A stretch of DNA of 64,000 bases from an uncultured Clostridia bacterium (GTDB lineage Bacteria; Bacillota; Clostridia; Oscillospirales; SIG627): the NCBI GenBank assembly GCA_947589595.1, contig CANQBV010000006.1, positions 18,270 through 82,269 on the forward strand. Direction: 5' to 3'. The notes beneath the pieces are model-generated. The model made no database searches and had not been told where the DNA came from. It saw only the letters and a program-made list of their open reading frames with translations. The translations under genes were made by a program, and so were the position numbers. Of this stretch, positions 1 through 9,737 are shown in pieces. The first letter of the stretch is position 1; each line of letters opens with the position of its first letter.

Positions 1-92
1 TTATCGCCCTGATTGATCGAAAACGTGACGTTTTCCAAAATCACATTTTCGCCAAAGCGGACTCCGACTTTGTTGGTACCGATGATAAACAT
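1..92 (-). CDS. ABC-F family ATPase, N-terminal fragment (cut by window edge)
   Basis: Only the first 30 codons are inside the window; the gene runs off the left edge. The reading begins MFIIGTNKVGVRFGENVILE and continues NVTFSINQGD. This is the opening beta-strand block of an ABC ATPase that precedes the Walker A loop, and it is typical of soluble duplicated ABC-F proteins. A purine-rich site (AAAGGAAC) sits about 6 bases upstream of the ATG, which supports this start. It is the first gene of its transcript as far as can be seen, and a terminator for the neighbouring CapA-like gene lies just upstream. Whether it is a translation factor, a resistance protein or an ordinary transporter ATPase cannot be told from 30 residues. 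Confidence 0.65.
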   Translation of the reverse strand, partial: MFIIGTNKVGVRFGENVILENVTFSINQGD

Positions 93-162
93 GTTCTGTT
101 CCTTTTCTTTCTTTTGCCGTTACAAGTTTTATAATAGCCGTTTTTCCGCGCCTTTTCAAGAC

Positions 163-188
163 AAAAAGCGGGCGTTTGCCCGCTTTTG
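163..188 (-). terminator. Rho-independent terminator after the CapA-like gene
   Basis: A perfect 10-bp stem (AAAAGCGGGC / GCCCGCTTTT) with a GTTT-type loop lies 15 bases past the stop of the CapA-like gene and is followed on the reverse strand by a T run. It separates that gene from the downstream ABC-F gene. Confidence 0.85.
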
Positions 189-202
189 CAGCATTTCCGG
201 TT

Positions 203-1720
203 TTATTTGGTAATGGAGATCACGTGCAGATGTTCTTTGGTAAACGCCGTCTGCTTGCCCAGACCGCGCCGCATCGTGCGGGAATAGGAAGCCAGATCGT
301 TAACAAAAGTATCGACGCTGGCGGCGGCAAAATTCAGTCTCGGAGAGCCGTCTTCCGCAGAGGCCGCTACCGGGTACAGCGTAATTTCACCGGGTACGGC
401 TTTGCCGTTTGCGGAGAGCGAAAAGCTTTGTTGATATAAAAACGTGCGGCTATCCTGCGCGTTAAGATTTACCAAATCACCCGGGGAATATAAAATCGAA
501 ACTCCGTTGTATTGCTCCAGCGCCATGATGGCGCCCGGGTAGGTTCCCAGCACGAAGTTTGCGCCGTTGTCCACTGCGCTTTTCGCGGTCAGTGCCTGTG
601 TCATGGAAGGATCCCAGTCGTCGTTGCAGGTGGTGATCCAGTTGAAATGAACGATCACAAACACCGCGCCGTCAGCCTTTGCGGCGGCAATATCGGTTTT
701 CGGGGCGTCAAAGGTGTAGTCGGTTCTTTTGCATTCATCGGTAATATCGTAGCTGATATACGCGACTTTTCCCAGCTTGGAGGGGTAGTAACAAACCGTC
801 CCTTCGTCGGAGTACAAAACACCCGAGGTGGAAAGAGCGTTTTTGGTATCCGTTTTGCCGTTTTCACCGTAGTTGAGAAGGTTGCCGTCGGAAAGGGAAA
901 CAACGTCCATGCCGCCGTTTTTCAAAAGCGCGGCATAGGCCGGAAGCCCTTTTACGGCGCCGTCCTTACGGGCGGTGATGGAAGTGGTCAGCGGGGCTTT
1001 GAGATTGGCAAAGCTGACGTCATCGTTCAATAAAACAGAACTGAGCCCGTAAAACGGAAACGCATAAAGAGCGTTTTCCTGTTTGGCTTTAAAGCTCGAA
1101 TCGTTTTCGGCGCCAAGCAGCGTATCTCCAAGCACCAGGTTGCCGCCGAAGGTGAGAACCAGAGTATTGGCCTGATCCTTTTTCTGCCGGTTGTAAACCG
1201 AGAGCATGGCAAGCGTCAGCTTGCCGTTGGCGTCGGTATCCAGCTTCGGCAGGTGAGCCAGGGTTTCGTCATTTTCCGGACGGTCGGCAGGGTAGGTGTT
1301 TTCAATTTCAGTGAGCATAGCCGAAACGCGCGTGGAAAAGGAAGCGTTGTCGGTGAACGGAGTGGATAAAACGTCGCGCAGAATACCTGCCAGGCGCGCA
1401 TAATAGGTGGCGCCGGCAAAATCTTCGTCAGATTTCAAATATTCCGCCGCGTTATCCAGGCGTTCTGCCAGCTCCGACATGGCTTCCTGATATTCTTTAT
1501 CCTCCTGATAGGCTAGCCGCACGATCAGGTCTTCCAAATCATACCCGCATTGTTCTGCATAGGCCTTGGTATAAGCTTCCGATTCCCCTGAGAGAGTAAC
1601 GGAGGTTTCCTCCTCCGTTTTCTTTTCGCTGAAATCGTGAGTCATGGAAAATCGAACCAAAAATACAGTGCCTGCCAGAACGACAATGCACAGGATTATA
1701 CTAATCAGTTTGGATCTCAT
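203..1720 (-). CDS. CapA-like (PGA_cap fold) secreted or membrane-anchored protein, metal site lost
   Basis: A 505-residue protein with an N-terminal hydrophobic segment (about residues 4-24, signal anchor or signal peptide) and then a region of mixed helices. From about residue 190 it has a domain laid out like the CapA poly-gamma-glutamate synthesis/metallophosphatase fold. The landmarks are in order but altered: FGGNLVLGD where the family has a GD motif, FANLKAPLT for NLE, LSDGNLLNYG for the NNH-DYG motif, VHFNW for HWG, GTYPGA for GHHPH, and ILYSPGDLV for YSLGNF. Every expected metal ligand is therefore replaced, so I infer a non-catalytic relative. The ATG at 1720 is preferred over an in-frame GTG two codons earlier because AAAGGA sits at proper distance. 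It is monocistronic, with a terminator behind it. Confidence 0.7.
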   Translation of the reverse strand: MRSKLISIILCIVVLAGTVFLVRFSMTHDFSEKKTEEETSVTLSGESEAYTKAYAEQCGYDLEDLIVRLAYQEDKEYQEAMSELAERLDNAAEYLKSDEDFAGATYYARLAGILRDVLSTPFTDNASFSTRVSAMLTEIENTYPADRPENDETLAHLPKLDTDANGKLTLAMLSVYNRQKKDQANTLVLTFGGNLVLGDTLLGAENDSSFKAKQENALYAFPFYGLSSVLLNDDVSFANLKAPLTTSITARKDGAVKGLPAYAALLKNGGMDVVSLSDGNLLNYGENGKTDTKNALSTSGVLYSDEGTVCYYPSKLGKVAYISYDITDECKRTDYTFDAPKTDIAAAKADGAVFVIVHFNWITTCNDDWDPSMTQALTAKSAVDNGANFVLGTYPGAIMALEQYNGVSILYSPGDLVNLNAQDSRTFLYQQSFSLSANGKAVPGEITLYPVAASAEDGSPRLNFAAASVDTFVNDLASYSRTMRRGLGKQTAFTKEHLHVISITK

Positions 1721-1881
1721 AAACACTCCTTTCCGCTGTAAGCCGGATCAATATTTTTATTATACACGATCTTTTCCTATTTTTCAACATTTTTCTGAAA
1801 ACTCAGTTTTTCTTGAAAAAATAAGCGCGGTGTGATAAAATGGAAAAAAATTGACAGACTGAATAGAAAGGATCATTTTTC

Positions 1882-2649
1882 ATGGCGGCTGAAAAACCAA
1901 AAAATCCGCATGAACATCACCGGCAGCGCCTGAAAGGACGCTTTTTGACTGAAGGACTCGAACATTTTGAGGATCACAATGTTTTGGAGCTCGTTTTGTT
2001 TTACGCGCTGCCGCGGAGAGATACCAACGAAATCGCCCATCGGCTGCTGGATCGTTTCGGAAGCCTGTCCGGCGTGTTCGAAGCAAGCCCGGAAGAACTG
2101 GCGGAGGTCGATGGGATCGGTGAATATGCGGCGGTCTTTTTAAAAACCTATCCCGCCGTGGCGCAGCGCTATTTTAAGGATCGTTTTGCCGCCCGGACCA
2201 AGGATTGGAACTATGAATCTCTCGGCAAAAAGCTGATCATTTATTATGCCGGCAAGGCGCAGGAGGAAGTCTATGCAATCTTTTTCGATAATGCTCTTGC
2301 CATTTGCGGTGAACAGAAGATCCACGAAGGAGATATTAACTCCGCCGGTTTTTCCATGCGGAAGCTCGTCAATGCCGTTGTGCATTACAAAGCGTCTTTC
2401 GTTGTTTTAGCGCACAATCATCCGCACGGACTGCCCTATGCCTCCAATGACGATCTGCACACCAACGGCGTCTTAAAAAGTCTGCTTGCGCATATGAATG
2501 TTGCCCTGCTCGATCATTACATCATTTCGGAAGATCACTTTTCCAGCATGGATAAAGAAAACTTTGAGCACTATATCAAATGGTTCCGCGAGGACGACCG
2601 ATCCGCACAAAAGAAGATCAACAGAAGCAAAAGTCCGATCGATCTTTGA
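1882..2649 (+). CDS. radC: RadC/JAB-domain protein
   Basis: A 255-residue RadC-family protein. The N-terminal half (about 1-100) carries a helix-hairpin-helix-like segment (LAEVDGIGEYAAVFLK). The C-terminal half is the JAB/MPN metal-binding domain with the signature HNHPHG...S..D (HNHPHGLPYASNDD) and a conserved upstream Glu-containing strand. RadC proteins were once linked to DNA repair, but their actual role is unclear. The metal motif HxH...D is complete. The start has AAAGGA ten bases upstream. Divergent from the CapA-like gene, with about 160 bp between them. The family is clear; the function is not known. Confidence 0.85.
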   Translation: MAAEKPKNPHEHHRQRLKGRFLTEGLEHFEDHNVLELVLFYALPRRDTNEIAHRLLDRFGSLSGVFEASPEELAEVDGIGEYAAVFLKTYPAVAQRYFKDRFAARTKDWNYESLGKKLIIYYAGKAQEEVYAIFFDNALAICGEQKIHEGDINSAGFSMRKLVNAVVHYKASFVVLAHNHPHGLPYASNDDLHTNGVLKSLLAHMNVALLDHYIISEDHFSSMDKENFEHYIKWFREDDRSAQKKINRSKSPIDL

Positions 2650-2802
2650 AGAGGAGAACCCCATGAAATTACTGCTTCGGCAATGCAACCAGGGTGCAAT
2701 GCGTTTTGCGTGGAACGCCGTCCGCGCCCGCAGAACGCTCTCGGCGCGCTGAGGTTCGTTTTGGCGGTTGACGCCGAAAAATGCTCGCGCTCGTAATGAA
2801 AA
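2650..2802 (+). other. Gap after radC with a possible 29-residue reading frame
   Basis: The only gene-like item is a frame at 2663-2752 (start MKLLLRQCNQGAMRF) preceded by GAGGAG six bases before the ATG and lying 13 bases after the radC stop. The ribosome site is good but the peptide has no recognisable motif, so it may be spurious. The rest of the gap shows nothing else before the terminator at 2803. Confidence 0.25.
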
Positions 2803-2851
2803 AAGAGAGCTAAGCGGAAAAAATTCCTTGCTTAGCCCTCTTTCTTTTTTT
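2803..2851 (+). terminator. Terminator downstream of radC
   Basis: Stem AAGAGAGCTAAGC pairs with GCTTAGCCCTCTTT across a 14-base loop and is followed by CTTTTTTT. It closes the radC transcript ahead of the uvrB promoter. Confidence 0.8.
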
Positions 2852-2869
2852 GCAAAAGCGTGCTATAAT
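2841..2869 (+). promoter_or_regulatory. Probable promoter for uvrBA
   Basis: A perfect -10 hexamer TATAAT (2864-2869) with a weak -35 (TTTCTT, 2841-2846) at 17-bp spacing, inside the tail of the radC terminator. I see no LexA-type palindrome (GAAC-N4-GTTC) in the gap, so SOS control is not supported by sequence. Confidence 0.5.
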
Positions 2870-2925
2870 ATACTGATAAAATTTGCAGACGTAGTGGCTG
2901 AGAAAACGGGAAAGGAGGTTTTGAT

Positions 2926-4902
2926 ATGGATCATTTTGAATTGGTATCCAATTACAAACCCACGGGCGATCAACCGCAGGCGATCGAAAAACTGGTCGCC
3001 GGCGTTCAAAACGGCTATAAGGAACAGACGCTGCTCGGCGTGACCGGATCCGGCAAAACCTTCACGATGGCCAACGTCATCGCCCGTCTGAACCGCCCCA
3101 CACTGGTGTTGGCTCACAATAAAACCCTGGCCGCCCAGCTCTGCAGTGAATTCCGTGAATTTTTTCCCCACAACGCGGTGGAATATTTTGTTTCTTATTA
3201 CGACTACTATCAGCCGGAGGCCTATATTCCGGGAAAGGATGTTTATATTGAAAAGGATTCTGCCATCAACGAGGAGATCGATAAACTGCGCCACAGTGCC
3301 ACCTCCTCTTTGTTTGAGAGGCGGGACGTGATCATCGTTTCTTCGGTTTCCTGCATCTATACGCTGGGCGACCCGCGCGAGTACCGATCCATGACGCTCT
3401 CACTTCGGCCGGGGATGTCCATTTCGCGAGATGCGGTTCTGCACCGCTTGGTGGAGATTCAGTACGAGCGCAACGATCTGAATTTTGTGCGTAATAAATT
3501 CCGTGTACGCGGCGACGTGGTGGATATCTTCCCGGCCGGGAACAGCGAAACCGCCGTGCGGGTGGAATTTTTCGGCGATGAGATCGACCGCATTGTGGAA
3601 TTCCATGCGCTCACCGGCACGCCTGTTGCCAATCTTAACCATATTGTCATTTATCCCGCCAGTCACTACGCAACCAGCCTGGAGCGCCGTGAAAAGGCAA
3701 TTCGCGAAATCGAGGAGGAGCTGGTGGAGCGGGTGCGCTTTTTCGAAGAAAAGGGCAGGATTCTGGAGGCCCAGCGCCTGCGCGACCGTGTGAATTACGA
3801 TATGGAAATGGTGCGCGAGATCGGCTATTGCAGCGGAATTGAAAACTATTCGCGCGTTTTCGCCGGCAATCCGCCCGGCGCAACGCCCTATACCTTGCTG
3901 GATTATTTCCCCGAGGATTTTATTTTGATGGTCGATGAATCCCACGCCACCATTCCGCAGGTGCGCGCCATGAGTGCGGGGGATCGCGCTCGTAAGCAGA
4001 ACCTGGTGGATTACGGCTTCCGCCTTCCCAGCGCCTACGATAACCGTCCCTTACGCTTTGACGAATTTGAAAAGAAAATTCACCAAACCATTTTTGTCAG
4101 CGCCACGCCCGCGGAGTTTGAACTGGAGCGCAGCGAGCAGGTGGTGGAACAGATCATTCGCCCCACCGGGCTTCTGGATCCCGTCTGTGAGGTGCGGAAA
4201 ACCGAAGGACAGATCGACGATCTCATTTCCGAAATCAACCGGCGTGCCGATCGGAAAGAGAGGGTATTGGTCGTCACCTTAACCAAAAAAATGGCAGAGG
4301 ATCTGACCGACTTTCTGGAGGAAAAAGGCATTCGCGTGCGCTATATGCACCACAACGTGGAAACCATGGAACGCGTGGAGCTTTTAAAATCCCTGCGTCT
4401 GGGGGAATTCGACGTTTTGGTGGGCATTAACCTTTTGCGCGAGGGGCTGGATCTTCCCGAGGTTTCGCTGATCGCCATCCTCGACGCCGATAAAGAGGGG
4501 TTTTTGCGCAGCGAGCGAAGCCTCATTCAAATCATCGGCCGCGCCGCCCGGCACGTGGAGGGCAAGGTCATTATGTATGCGGATACGGTGACCGATTCCA
4601 TGCAGCGTGCCATTGCCGAAACCGCGCGCCGGCGAAAGCTGCAGGAACAGTATAACCTCGAACACAACATCACCCCCAAGGGGATTGTGAAGAAAGTACA
4701 GACTCTGCCCGAGGTAACCGTCAAGCACGAGGAAAAATCCGCCTCCGGCAAAAAGAAAAAGATGTCCCGCGCCGAGCGCACCAAGCTTTTGGAGAAGCTG
4801 CGCTTCGAGATGATGGCAGCCTCCAAACGCCTGGATTTCGAATATGCGGCCGTCCTGCGCGATCGGATCCGCGAAATTCAAAATCAAATGGAAAGCAAAT
4901 AA
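2926..4902 (+). CDS. uvrB: Excinuclease ABC subunit UvrB
   Basis: A 658-residue UvrB, the damage-verifying helicase-like subunit of nucleotide excision repair, loaded on DNA by UvrA and then pairing with UvrC. Visible features: Walker A GVTGSGKT (about 38-45), the beta-hairpin that inserts into DNA ([12 protein letters not shown], about 92-103), DESH-type Walker B ([11 protein letters not shown]), helicase motifs V and VI ([23 protein letters not shown]), and the C-terminal UVR motif that binds UvrC (about 620-655). Length is normal. The start has the ribosome site AAAGGAGG eight bases upstream. First gene of uvrB-uvrA-radical SAM, with uvrA 24 bp downstream. Cytoplasmic. Confidence 0.98.
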   Translation: MDHFELVSNYKPTGDQPQAIEKLVAGVQNGYKEQTLLGVTGSGKTFTMANVIARLNRPTLVLAHNKTLAAQLCSEFREFFPHNAVEYFVSYYDYYQPEAYIPGKDVYIEKDSAINEEIDKLRHSATSSLFERRDVIIVSSVSCIYTLGDPREYRSMTLSLRPGMSISRDAVLHRLVEIQYERNDLNFVRNKFRVRGDVVDIFPAGNSETAVRVEFFGDEIDRIVEFHALTGTPVANLNHIVIYPASHYATSLERREKAIREIEEELVERVRFFEEKGRILEAQRLRDRVNYDMEMVREIGYCSGIENYSRVFAGNPPGATPYTLLDYFPEDFILMVDESHATIPQVRAMSAGDRARKQNLVDYGFRLPSAYDNRPLRFDEFEKKIHQTIFVSATPAEFELERSEQVVEQIIRPTGLLDPVCEVRKTEGQIDDLISEINRRADRKERVLVVTLTKKMAEDLTDFLEEKGIRVRYMHHNVETMERVELLKSLRLGEFDVLVGINLLREGLDLPEVSLIAILDADKEGFLRSERSLIQIIGRAARHVEGKVIMYADTVTDSMQRAIAETARRRKLQEQYNLEHNITPKGIVKKVQTLPEVTVKHEEKSASGKKKKMSRAERTKLLEKLRFEMMAASKRLDFEYAAVLRDRIREIQNQMESK

Positions 4903-4926
4903 CCGAAAGTAAAAAAAGGAACTACC

Positions 4927-7791
4927 ATGGCAAGAGAAAATATTGTGGTCAAAGGCGCCCGCGTGCATAACCTGCAAAATATCGAACTCGAAATCCCGCG
5001 CGATAAACTGGTCGTTTTCACTGGTCTTTCCGGCAGCGGGAAGTCCTCGCTGGCGTTCGATACCATTTTTGCCGAGGGGAACCGGCGCTTTGTAGAATCG
5101 CTTTCTTCCTATGCAAGAATGTTTTTAGGTCAGGTGGATAAACCGGATGTGGATTCCATTGAGGGGCTGTCGCCCTCCATTTCCATCGACCAAAAAACCA
5201 CCTCCAAAAACCCGCGCTCCACGGTCGGCACCGTCACGGAAATCTACGATTATCTGCGCCTTTTGTACGCGCGTGTCGGCATTCCGCACTGCCCGGTCTG
5301 CGGCAAGGAGATCAAAGCGCAGTCGATCGATCAGATCATCGACCAGATCATGCTTTTGCCCGAAGGCACGAAATTTCAGATCCTCGCCCCGGTGGTTCAC
5401 GGCAAAAAAGGACAGCACGAAAAAATTCTCGATCACGCCAAAGAAGACGGCTTTGTCCGTGTGAAGGTGGACGGCTATGTCTACGATATCACCGAAGTGC
5501 CGCCCTTGGATAAAAACAAAAAACACGATGTGGAAATCGTGGTGGATCGTCTGGTCATGAAGCCCGGAATCGAAGGGAGACTGACCGGCTCGGTGGAAAC
5601 GGCGTTCAAGCATTCCGCCGGCGGCGTGGTGATCGATCTGGTTTCGCTTGCGGAAAACGACCCGGAAAAATATAAGTTTTTCTCTACGGCGTTTGCCTGC
5701 GAAGAGCACAATTTCAGCATCGAGGAATTGGCGCCCCGGATGTTTTCGTTCAACAATCCCTACGGCGCCTGCCCGGAATGCGACGGCATCGGGGTCAAGC
5801 AGACCATCTCTCCGCAGCGCGTCATTCCCGACTTAAGCCGTTCGCTTGCCGACGGCGGCATTCAGTGCAACGGCTTTAAGACCATGAAGGAAGATAACTG
5901 GTCGGGCATGATCTATAAACAGGTGGTCGCCCCCTACGGCTGCACCTTAAAAACGCCGTTCTGCGACTACCCCGAAGAAGCCATGAAGGCACTGCTTTAC
6001 GGTACCGGAGATACTCTCTATACCGTGCCGTTTACGGAAAACGGCGTCAAGCAGGATTACGTGGTGAAATTTGCCGGGGTGATTCCCAAAATTCTCGAGC
6101 GCTATCACACTTTCCACGATACCTATTACGAGGAATTTTTTGAAGACGTCACCTGCGCTGCCTGTCATGGTCGCCGGCTGAAGCCGGAGATTTTAGCCGT
6201 CACGGTCGGCGGAATCAGCATCACGGATTTCTGCGATCTTTCGGTGGAAAAAGAGCTTGCTTTTCTCGATACACTGAAATTCACCGAAAAGGAAGCCAAA
6301 ATTGCCAAGGAGATCATTAAGGAGATCCGCTCGCGACTGGACTTTTTAAGAAGCGTGGGACTGGGGTATCTCACTCTCTCGCGCAAGGCGGGCACCCTTT
6401 CCGGCGGGGAGAGCCAGCGCATCCGCCTGGCCACGCAGATCGGTTCGTCTCTGATGGGAGTTCTCTATATTTTGGATGAACCCAGCATCGGCCTGCACCA
6501 GCGCGATAATACCAAGCTGATCCAAACCCTGAAAAAGCTCCGCGACACGGGCAACACGGTCATCGTGGTGGAGCACGATACCGAAACCATAGAAAACGCC
6601 GATTTTGTGGTGGATATCGGCCCCGAAGCCGGCATTCACGGCGGTAAGGTCGTGTTCAGTGGGACTCCGCAGGAAATTCTTTCCTGCGAAGAATCCATTA
6701 CCGGGCAGTATTTATCCGGCAAGCGCTTTATTCCGATTCCCGAAACAAGACGGGAAGGGAACGGTTCTTCTCTTTGGATCCGCGGCGCGCGGCAGAACAA
6801 TTTAAAAAATATTGATGTGGAGATCCCGCTGGGAAAATTGGTCTGCGTGACCGGCGTTTCCGGCAGCGGTAAATCCTCGCTGATCAACGGCATTTTGCTG
6901 CCGGAGCTCGGCAAAAAGCTCAACCGCGCCAATACCATTTCCGGTAACTTCGACCGTATTGAGGGCATCGAAGCTCTCGATAAGGTCATTGCCATCGACC
7001 AATCCCCCATCGGCAGAACACCGCGCTCCAACCCGGCGACCTACACGGGGCTGTTTACCGAGATTCGCCAGGTCTTTGCCAAAACGCAGGATGCCAAAAT
7101 GCGTGCCTTCGGGCCGGATCGCTTTTCGTTCAATCTGCGCGGCGGCCGCTGTGAATCCTGCCAGGGCGACGGCACCATCAAGATCGAAATGCACTTTTTG
7201 CCCGACGTATACGTCAATTGTGACGTTTGTCATGGCAAGCGCTACAACCGCGAAACGCTGGAAGTCAAGTATAAAGGAAAATCCATTGCCGACGTGCTGG
7301 ATATGACGGTTTCGGAAGCCCTCTTGTTTTTCGAAAATATCCCCTCCATTGCCCGCAAGCTGCAGACCCTGCAGGACGTAGGACTGGGGTATGTGAAGAT
7401 CGGCCAATCCTCCACCACGCTTTCCGGCGGGGAAGCGCAGCGCGTGAAGCTTTCCTGCGAATTATCCCGGCGCGACACCGGCCGGACCTGCTATATTCTG
7501 GATGAACCGACCACCGGCCTGCATTCCGACGACGTGAATAAGCTCTGCAAGGTCTTGAACCGCCTTGCCGACGCCGGCAATTCCGTCATTGTCATCGAGC
7601 ACAACCTGGACGTCATTAAATGCGCGGATTATATCATCGACCTCGGCCCCGAAGGGGGCGACGCCGGCGGCAGGATCATCGCCCGGGGAACGCCGGAAGA
7701 GGTGGCGAAAAACAAAAACAGCTTCACAGGTCAGTACCTGAAGCCGATTCTGGAAAAAGAAGCGCAAAAGCGGAAAGGAAAGAAAAAATGA
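4927..7791 (+). CDS. uvrA: Excinuclease ABC subunit UvrA
   Basis: A 954-residue UvrA, the dimeric ABC-type damage sensor of nucleotide excision repair. Two ABC cassettes are complete: Walker [10 protein letters not shown] (about 33) and GVSGSGKSS (about 645), signature motifs LSGGESQR and LSGGEAQR, and Walker [11 protein letters not shown] and [10 protein letters not shown]. Zinc-binding pairs are visible as CPVCG, CPECDG, CAACHG, CESCQG and CDVCHG. The length matches the family. The C-terminus overlaps the next start by four bases (ATGA), so the radical SAM protein downstream should be translationally coupled. The ribosome site AAAGGA lies before the ATG. Nothing odd. Confidence 0.98.
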   Translation: MARENIVVKGARVHNLQNIELEIPRDKLVVFTGLSGSGKSSLAFDTIFAEGNRRFVESLSSYARMFLGQVDKPDVDSIEGLSPSISIDQKTTSKNPRSTVGTVTEIYDYLRLLYARVGIPHCPVCGKEIKAQSIDQIIDQIMLLPEGTKFQILAPVVHGKKGQHEKILDHAKEDGFVRVKVDGYVYDITEVPPLDKNKKHDVEIVVDRLVMKPGIEGRLTGSVETAFKHSAGGVVIDLVSLAENDPEKYKFFSTAFACEEHNFSIEELAPRMFSFNNPYGACPECDGIGVKQTISPQRVIPDLSRSLADGGIQCNGFKTMKEDNWSGMIYKQVVAPYGCTLKTPFCDYPEEAMKALLYGTGDTLYTVPFTENGVKQDYVVKFAGVIPKILERYHTFHDTYYEEFFEDVTCAACHGRRLKPEILAVTVGGISITDFCDLSVEKELAFLDTLKFTEKEAKIAKEIIKEIRSRLDFLRSVGLGYLTLSRKAGTLSGGESQRIRLATQIGSSLMGVLYILDEPSIGLHQRDNTKLIQTLKKLRDTGNTVIVVEHDTETIENADFVVDIGPEAGIHGGKVVFSGTPQEILSCEESITGQYLSGKRFIPIPETRREGNGSSLWIRGARQNNLKNIDVEIPLGKLVCVTGVSGSGKSSLINGILLPELGKKLNRANTISGNFDRIEGIEALDKVIAIDQSPIGRTPRSNPATYTGLFTEIRQVFAKTQDAKMRAFGPDRFSFNLRGGRCESCQGDGTIKIEMHFLPDVYVNCDVCHGKRYNRETLEVKYKGKSIADVLDMTVSEALLFFENIPSIARKLQTLQDVGLGYVKIGQSSTTLSGGEAQRVKLSCELSRRDTGRTCYILDEPTTGLHSDDVNKLCKVLNRLADAGNSVIVIEHNLDVIKCADYIIDLGPEGGDAGGRIIARGTPEEVAKNKNSFTGQYLKPILEKEAQKRKGKKK

Positions 7792-9554
7792 TTCCGAAGC
7801 CTTTGGAAAAATATCTGGAAAAGGTCGAAAAGCCCGGCCGCTATATCGGCGGGGAATTCAACGAAGTCATAAAGGATAAGGCCGGTAAAATCCGCTTTGC
7901 CTTCTGTTTCCCGGATACGTATGAGATCGGCATGTCCAACCTCGGTATGAAGATCCTCTGCGGCGTGCTGAACGAAATGGAAAATGTGTGGTGCGAACGG
8001 GTTTTTGCCCCCTGGCCGGATTTCGGCAAGGTTTTAAAGGAAGAGAAGCACCCTTTATATGCGCTGGAAAGCGGCGATCCGATTCGCGATTTCGATATTT
8101 GCTCCTTCACCCTCCAGTACGAGCTTTGCTACACCAATATTCTTTATATGCTGGATCTGGCGGGCATTCCGTTTTACGCCAGGGACAGGGACGATTCCTA
8201 TCCGATCCTGCTTTGCGGCGGCCCCTGCACCTATAACCCCGAACCCTTTGCCGACTTTTTCGATATCATGTCCATTGGCGAGGGGGAAGAAGCCCTGCCG
8301 GAGCTGGTGCGGCTCTATGAAATCTGTAAAAAAGCGGGAAAAAGCAAAGCGGAATTTCTGCGCGAAGCCTCGCATCTGGAAGGCTTTTACGTGCCGTCTC
8401 TTTACGACGTGGAGTACCGGGAGGACGGCGCCATTGCCTCCTTTACTCCGAAATACAACGACGTTCCCGCTCTTGTAAAAAAGCGCATCGTTAAGGATTT
8501 TGAGAATTCCTACTACCCCACAAAACCCGTCCTTCCCCATATCGAAGCCGTGCACGACCGCGCCGTTCTGGAGGTATTCCGCGGCTGCATCCGCGGCTGC
8601 CGCTTTTGCCAGGCGGGCATGACCTGCCGCCCCATCCGCGAGCGCAGCCCGGAAAAGCTGGATGCGCAGGCCAGGGAAATCATTGCCAACACCGGCTATT
8701 CGGAAATATCCATGTGCGCGCTCTCGATTTCCGATTACAGCGGCCTTTCCGGCATGTGCGAAAAATTACTGGAATGGGCGCCTGCTCAGCATGTGCGCCT
8801 CTCGCTGCCGTCCATGCGGGTAGACAGCTTTTCCGAAAAAATCATCAATGAAGTGCCGGGTTTGAAAAAGGGCTCCTTCACCTTTGCACCCGAAGCCGGC
8901 ACCCAGCGCCTGCGCGACGTTATCCACAAAGGTGTGACGGAAGAAGATATCACCCGCACGCTCACCTATGTGTTTTCTGAAGGCATGACCGCCGTCAAGC
9001 TCTATTTTATCGACGGTCTGCCCAATGAAAAAGATGAAGACGTTGTCGGCATCGCCCAGCTGGCGCAGCGCGCGGTCAATCTTTTCTACAGCCTTTCGAA
9101 CCGCCCGAAAGGGAAGGGCGTTAATGTCAATATTTCGGTTTCCTGCTTTATCCCCAAACCGCAGACGCCGTTTCAGTGGGCGGGGCAGAATCCGCTCTCT
9201 GAGGTGGAACGCAAGCAAAAGCTGGTGCGCGACAATATCGCCACCCGCAAAATCAGCTATAGCTGGCACGACGCCCGCTCCAGTCGCGTGGAGGCGGTGC
9301 TGGCAAGGGGCGACCGTCGGCTTTCCCGTGCGATCGAAAACGCCTACCGCAGCGGGCAGATCTTTGACGCCTGGGACGAATTTTTCAGTCTCGACCGTTG
9401 GGAAAAAGCCATCGAAAACGCGGGGCTCAGCGCCGATTTCTATGCCAACCGCGAAATTCCGCTGGACGAAATTTTGCCGTGGGATCATATTTTCGCCGGC
9501 GTGACCAAAAAATTCCTGCGTTCTGAGTACGAAAAATCTATGAACATTTTGTAA
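7788..9554 (+). CDS. B12-binding-domain radical SAM protein (TIGR03960-like)
   Basis: A 588-residue radical SAM enzyme of the type with an N-terminal cobalamin-binding-like domain (about 1-210; GEGEEALPEL is the usual landmark) and a radical SAM core with CIRGCRFC (about residues 263-270, C-x3-C-x2-C for the 4Fe-4S cluster). The core continues with the family stretches FAPEAGTQRLRDVI and VKLYFIDGLP. In related Clostridia this protein is normally followed by a DUF2344/TIGR03936 partner and then rng and the L21-L27 ribosomal genes. Here rpsB follows with its own promoter, so the partner is elsewhere or absent. The start is fixed by the ATGA overlap with uvrA and the GGAAAG site. Substrate unknown. 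Confidence 0.85.
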   Translation: MIPKPLEKYLEKVEKPGRYIGGEFNEVIKDKAGKIRFAFCFPDTYEIGMSNLGMKILCGVLNEMENVWCERVFAPWPDFGKVLKEEKHPLYALESGDPIRDFDICSFTLQYELCYTNILYMLDLAGIPFYARDRDDSYPILLCGGPCTYNPEPFADFFDIMSIGEGEEALPELVRLYEICKKAGKSKAEFLREASHLEGFYVPSLYDVEYREDGAIASFTPKYNDVPALVKKRIVKDFENSYYPTKPVLPHIEAVHDRAVLEVFRGCIRGCRFCQAGMTCRPIRERSPEKLDAQAREIIANTGYSEISMCALSISDYSGLSGMCEKLLEWAPAQHVRLSLPSMRVDSFSEKIINEVPGLKKGSFTFAPEAGTQRLRDVIHKGVTEEDITRTLTYVFSEGMTAVKLYFIDGLPNEKDEDVVGIAQLAQRAVNLFYSLSNRPKGKGVNVNISVSCFIPKPQTPFQWAGQNPLSEVERKQKLVRDNIATRKISYSWHDARSSRVEAVLARGDRRLSRAIENAYRSGQIFDAWDEFFSLDRWEKAIENAGLSADFYANREIPLDEILPWDHIFAGVTKKFLRSEYEKSMNIL

Positions 9555-9603
9555 ATTTTTATGCTTTTTTTGATTTTCAAAAAAGTTTTCTTTCAATAAT
9601 ATC

Positions 9604-9632
9604 TTGAATTCGGCGCCATGTTATGGTAAAAT
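9604..9632 (+). promoter_or_regulatory. Promoter of rpsB-tsf
   Basis: TTGAAT (9604-9609), a 17-bp spacer and TAAAAT (9627-9632) make a good housekeeping sigma-A promoter. Transcription would start near 9640, placing the hairpin at 9654-9709 at the very 5' end of the mRNA. Confidence 0.8.
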
Positions 9633-9653
9633 AGCCTGACAAAAAAATACACA

Positions 9654-9709
9654 CATAGCTCTTTTGGCAGAGAGGGTGCGGCAAAGTCCGTTCTCTGCCC
9701 ACGGCTATG
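9654..9709 (+). promoter_or_regulatory. Structured rpsB leader hairpin (possible S2 autoregulatory site)
   Basis: The leader folds into one long arm. The outer stem is CATAGC (9654-9659) with GCTATG (9704-9709), then an internal loop, then an inner 8-bp stem GGCAGAGA (9666-9673) with TCTCTGCC (9692-9699), and an apical CGG/CCG pair. There is no T run, so it is not a terminator. Leaders of ribosomal-protein operons often bind their own product; that this one binds S2 is inference. Confidence 0.55.
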
Positions 9710-9737
9710 GCGGGGAAAACCCGGAAAGGAAAAAACT

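Noticed and set aside
2926..2926. LexA control of uvrB
   Set aside because: No SOS-box palindrome was found in the upstream gap, so this was not annotated.
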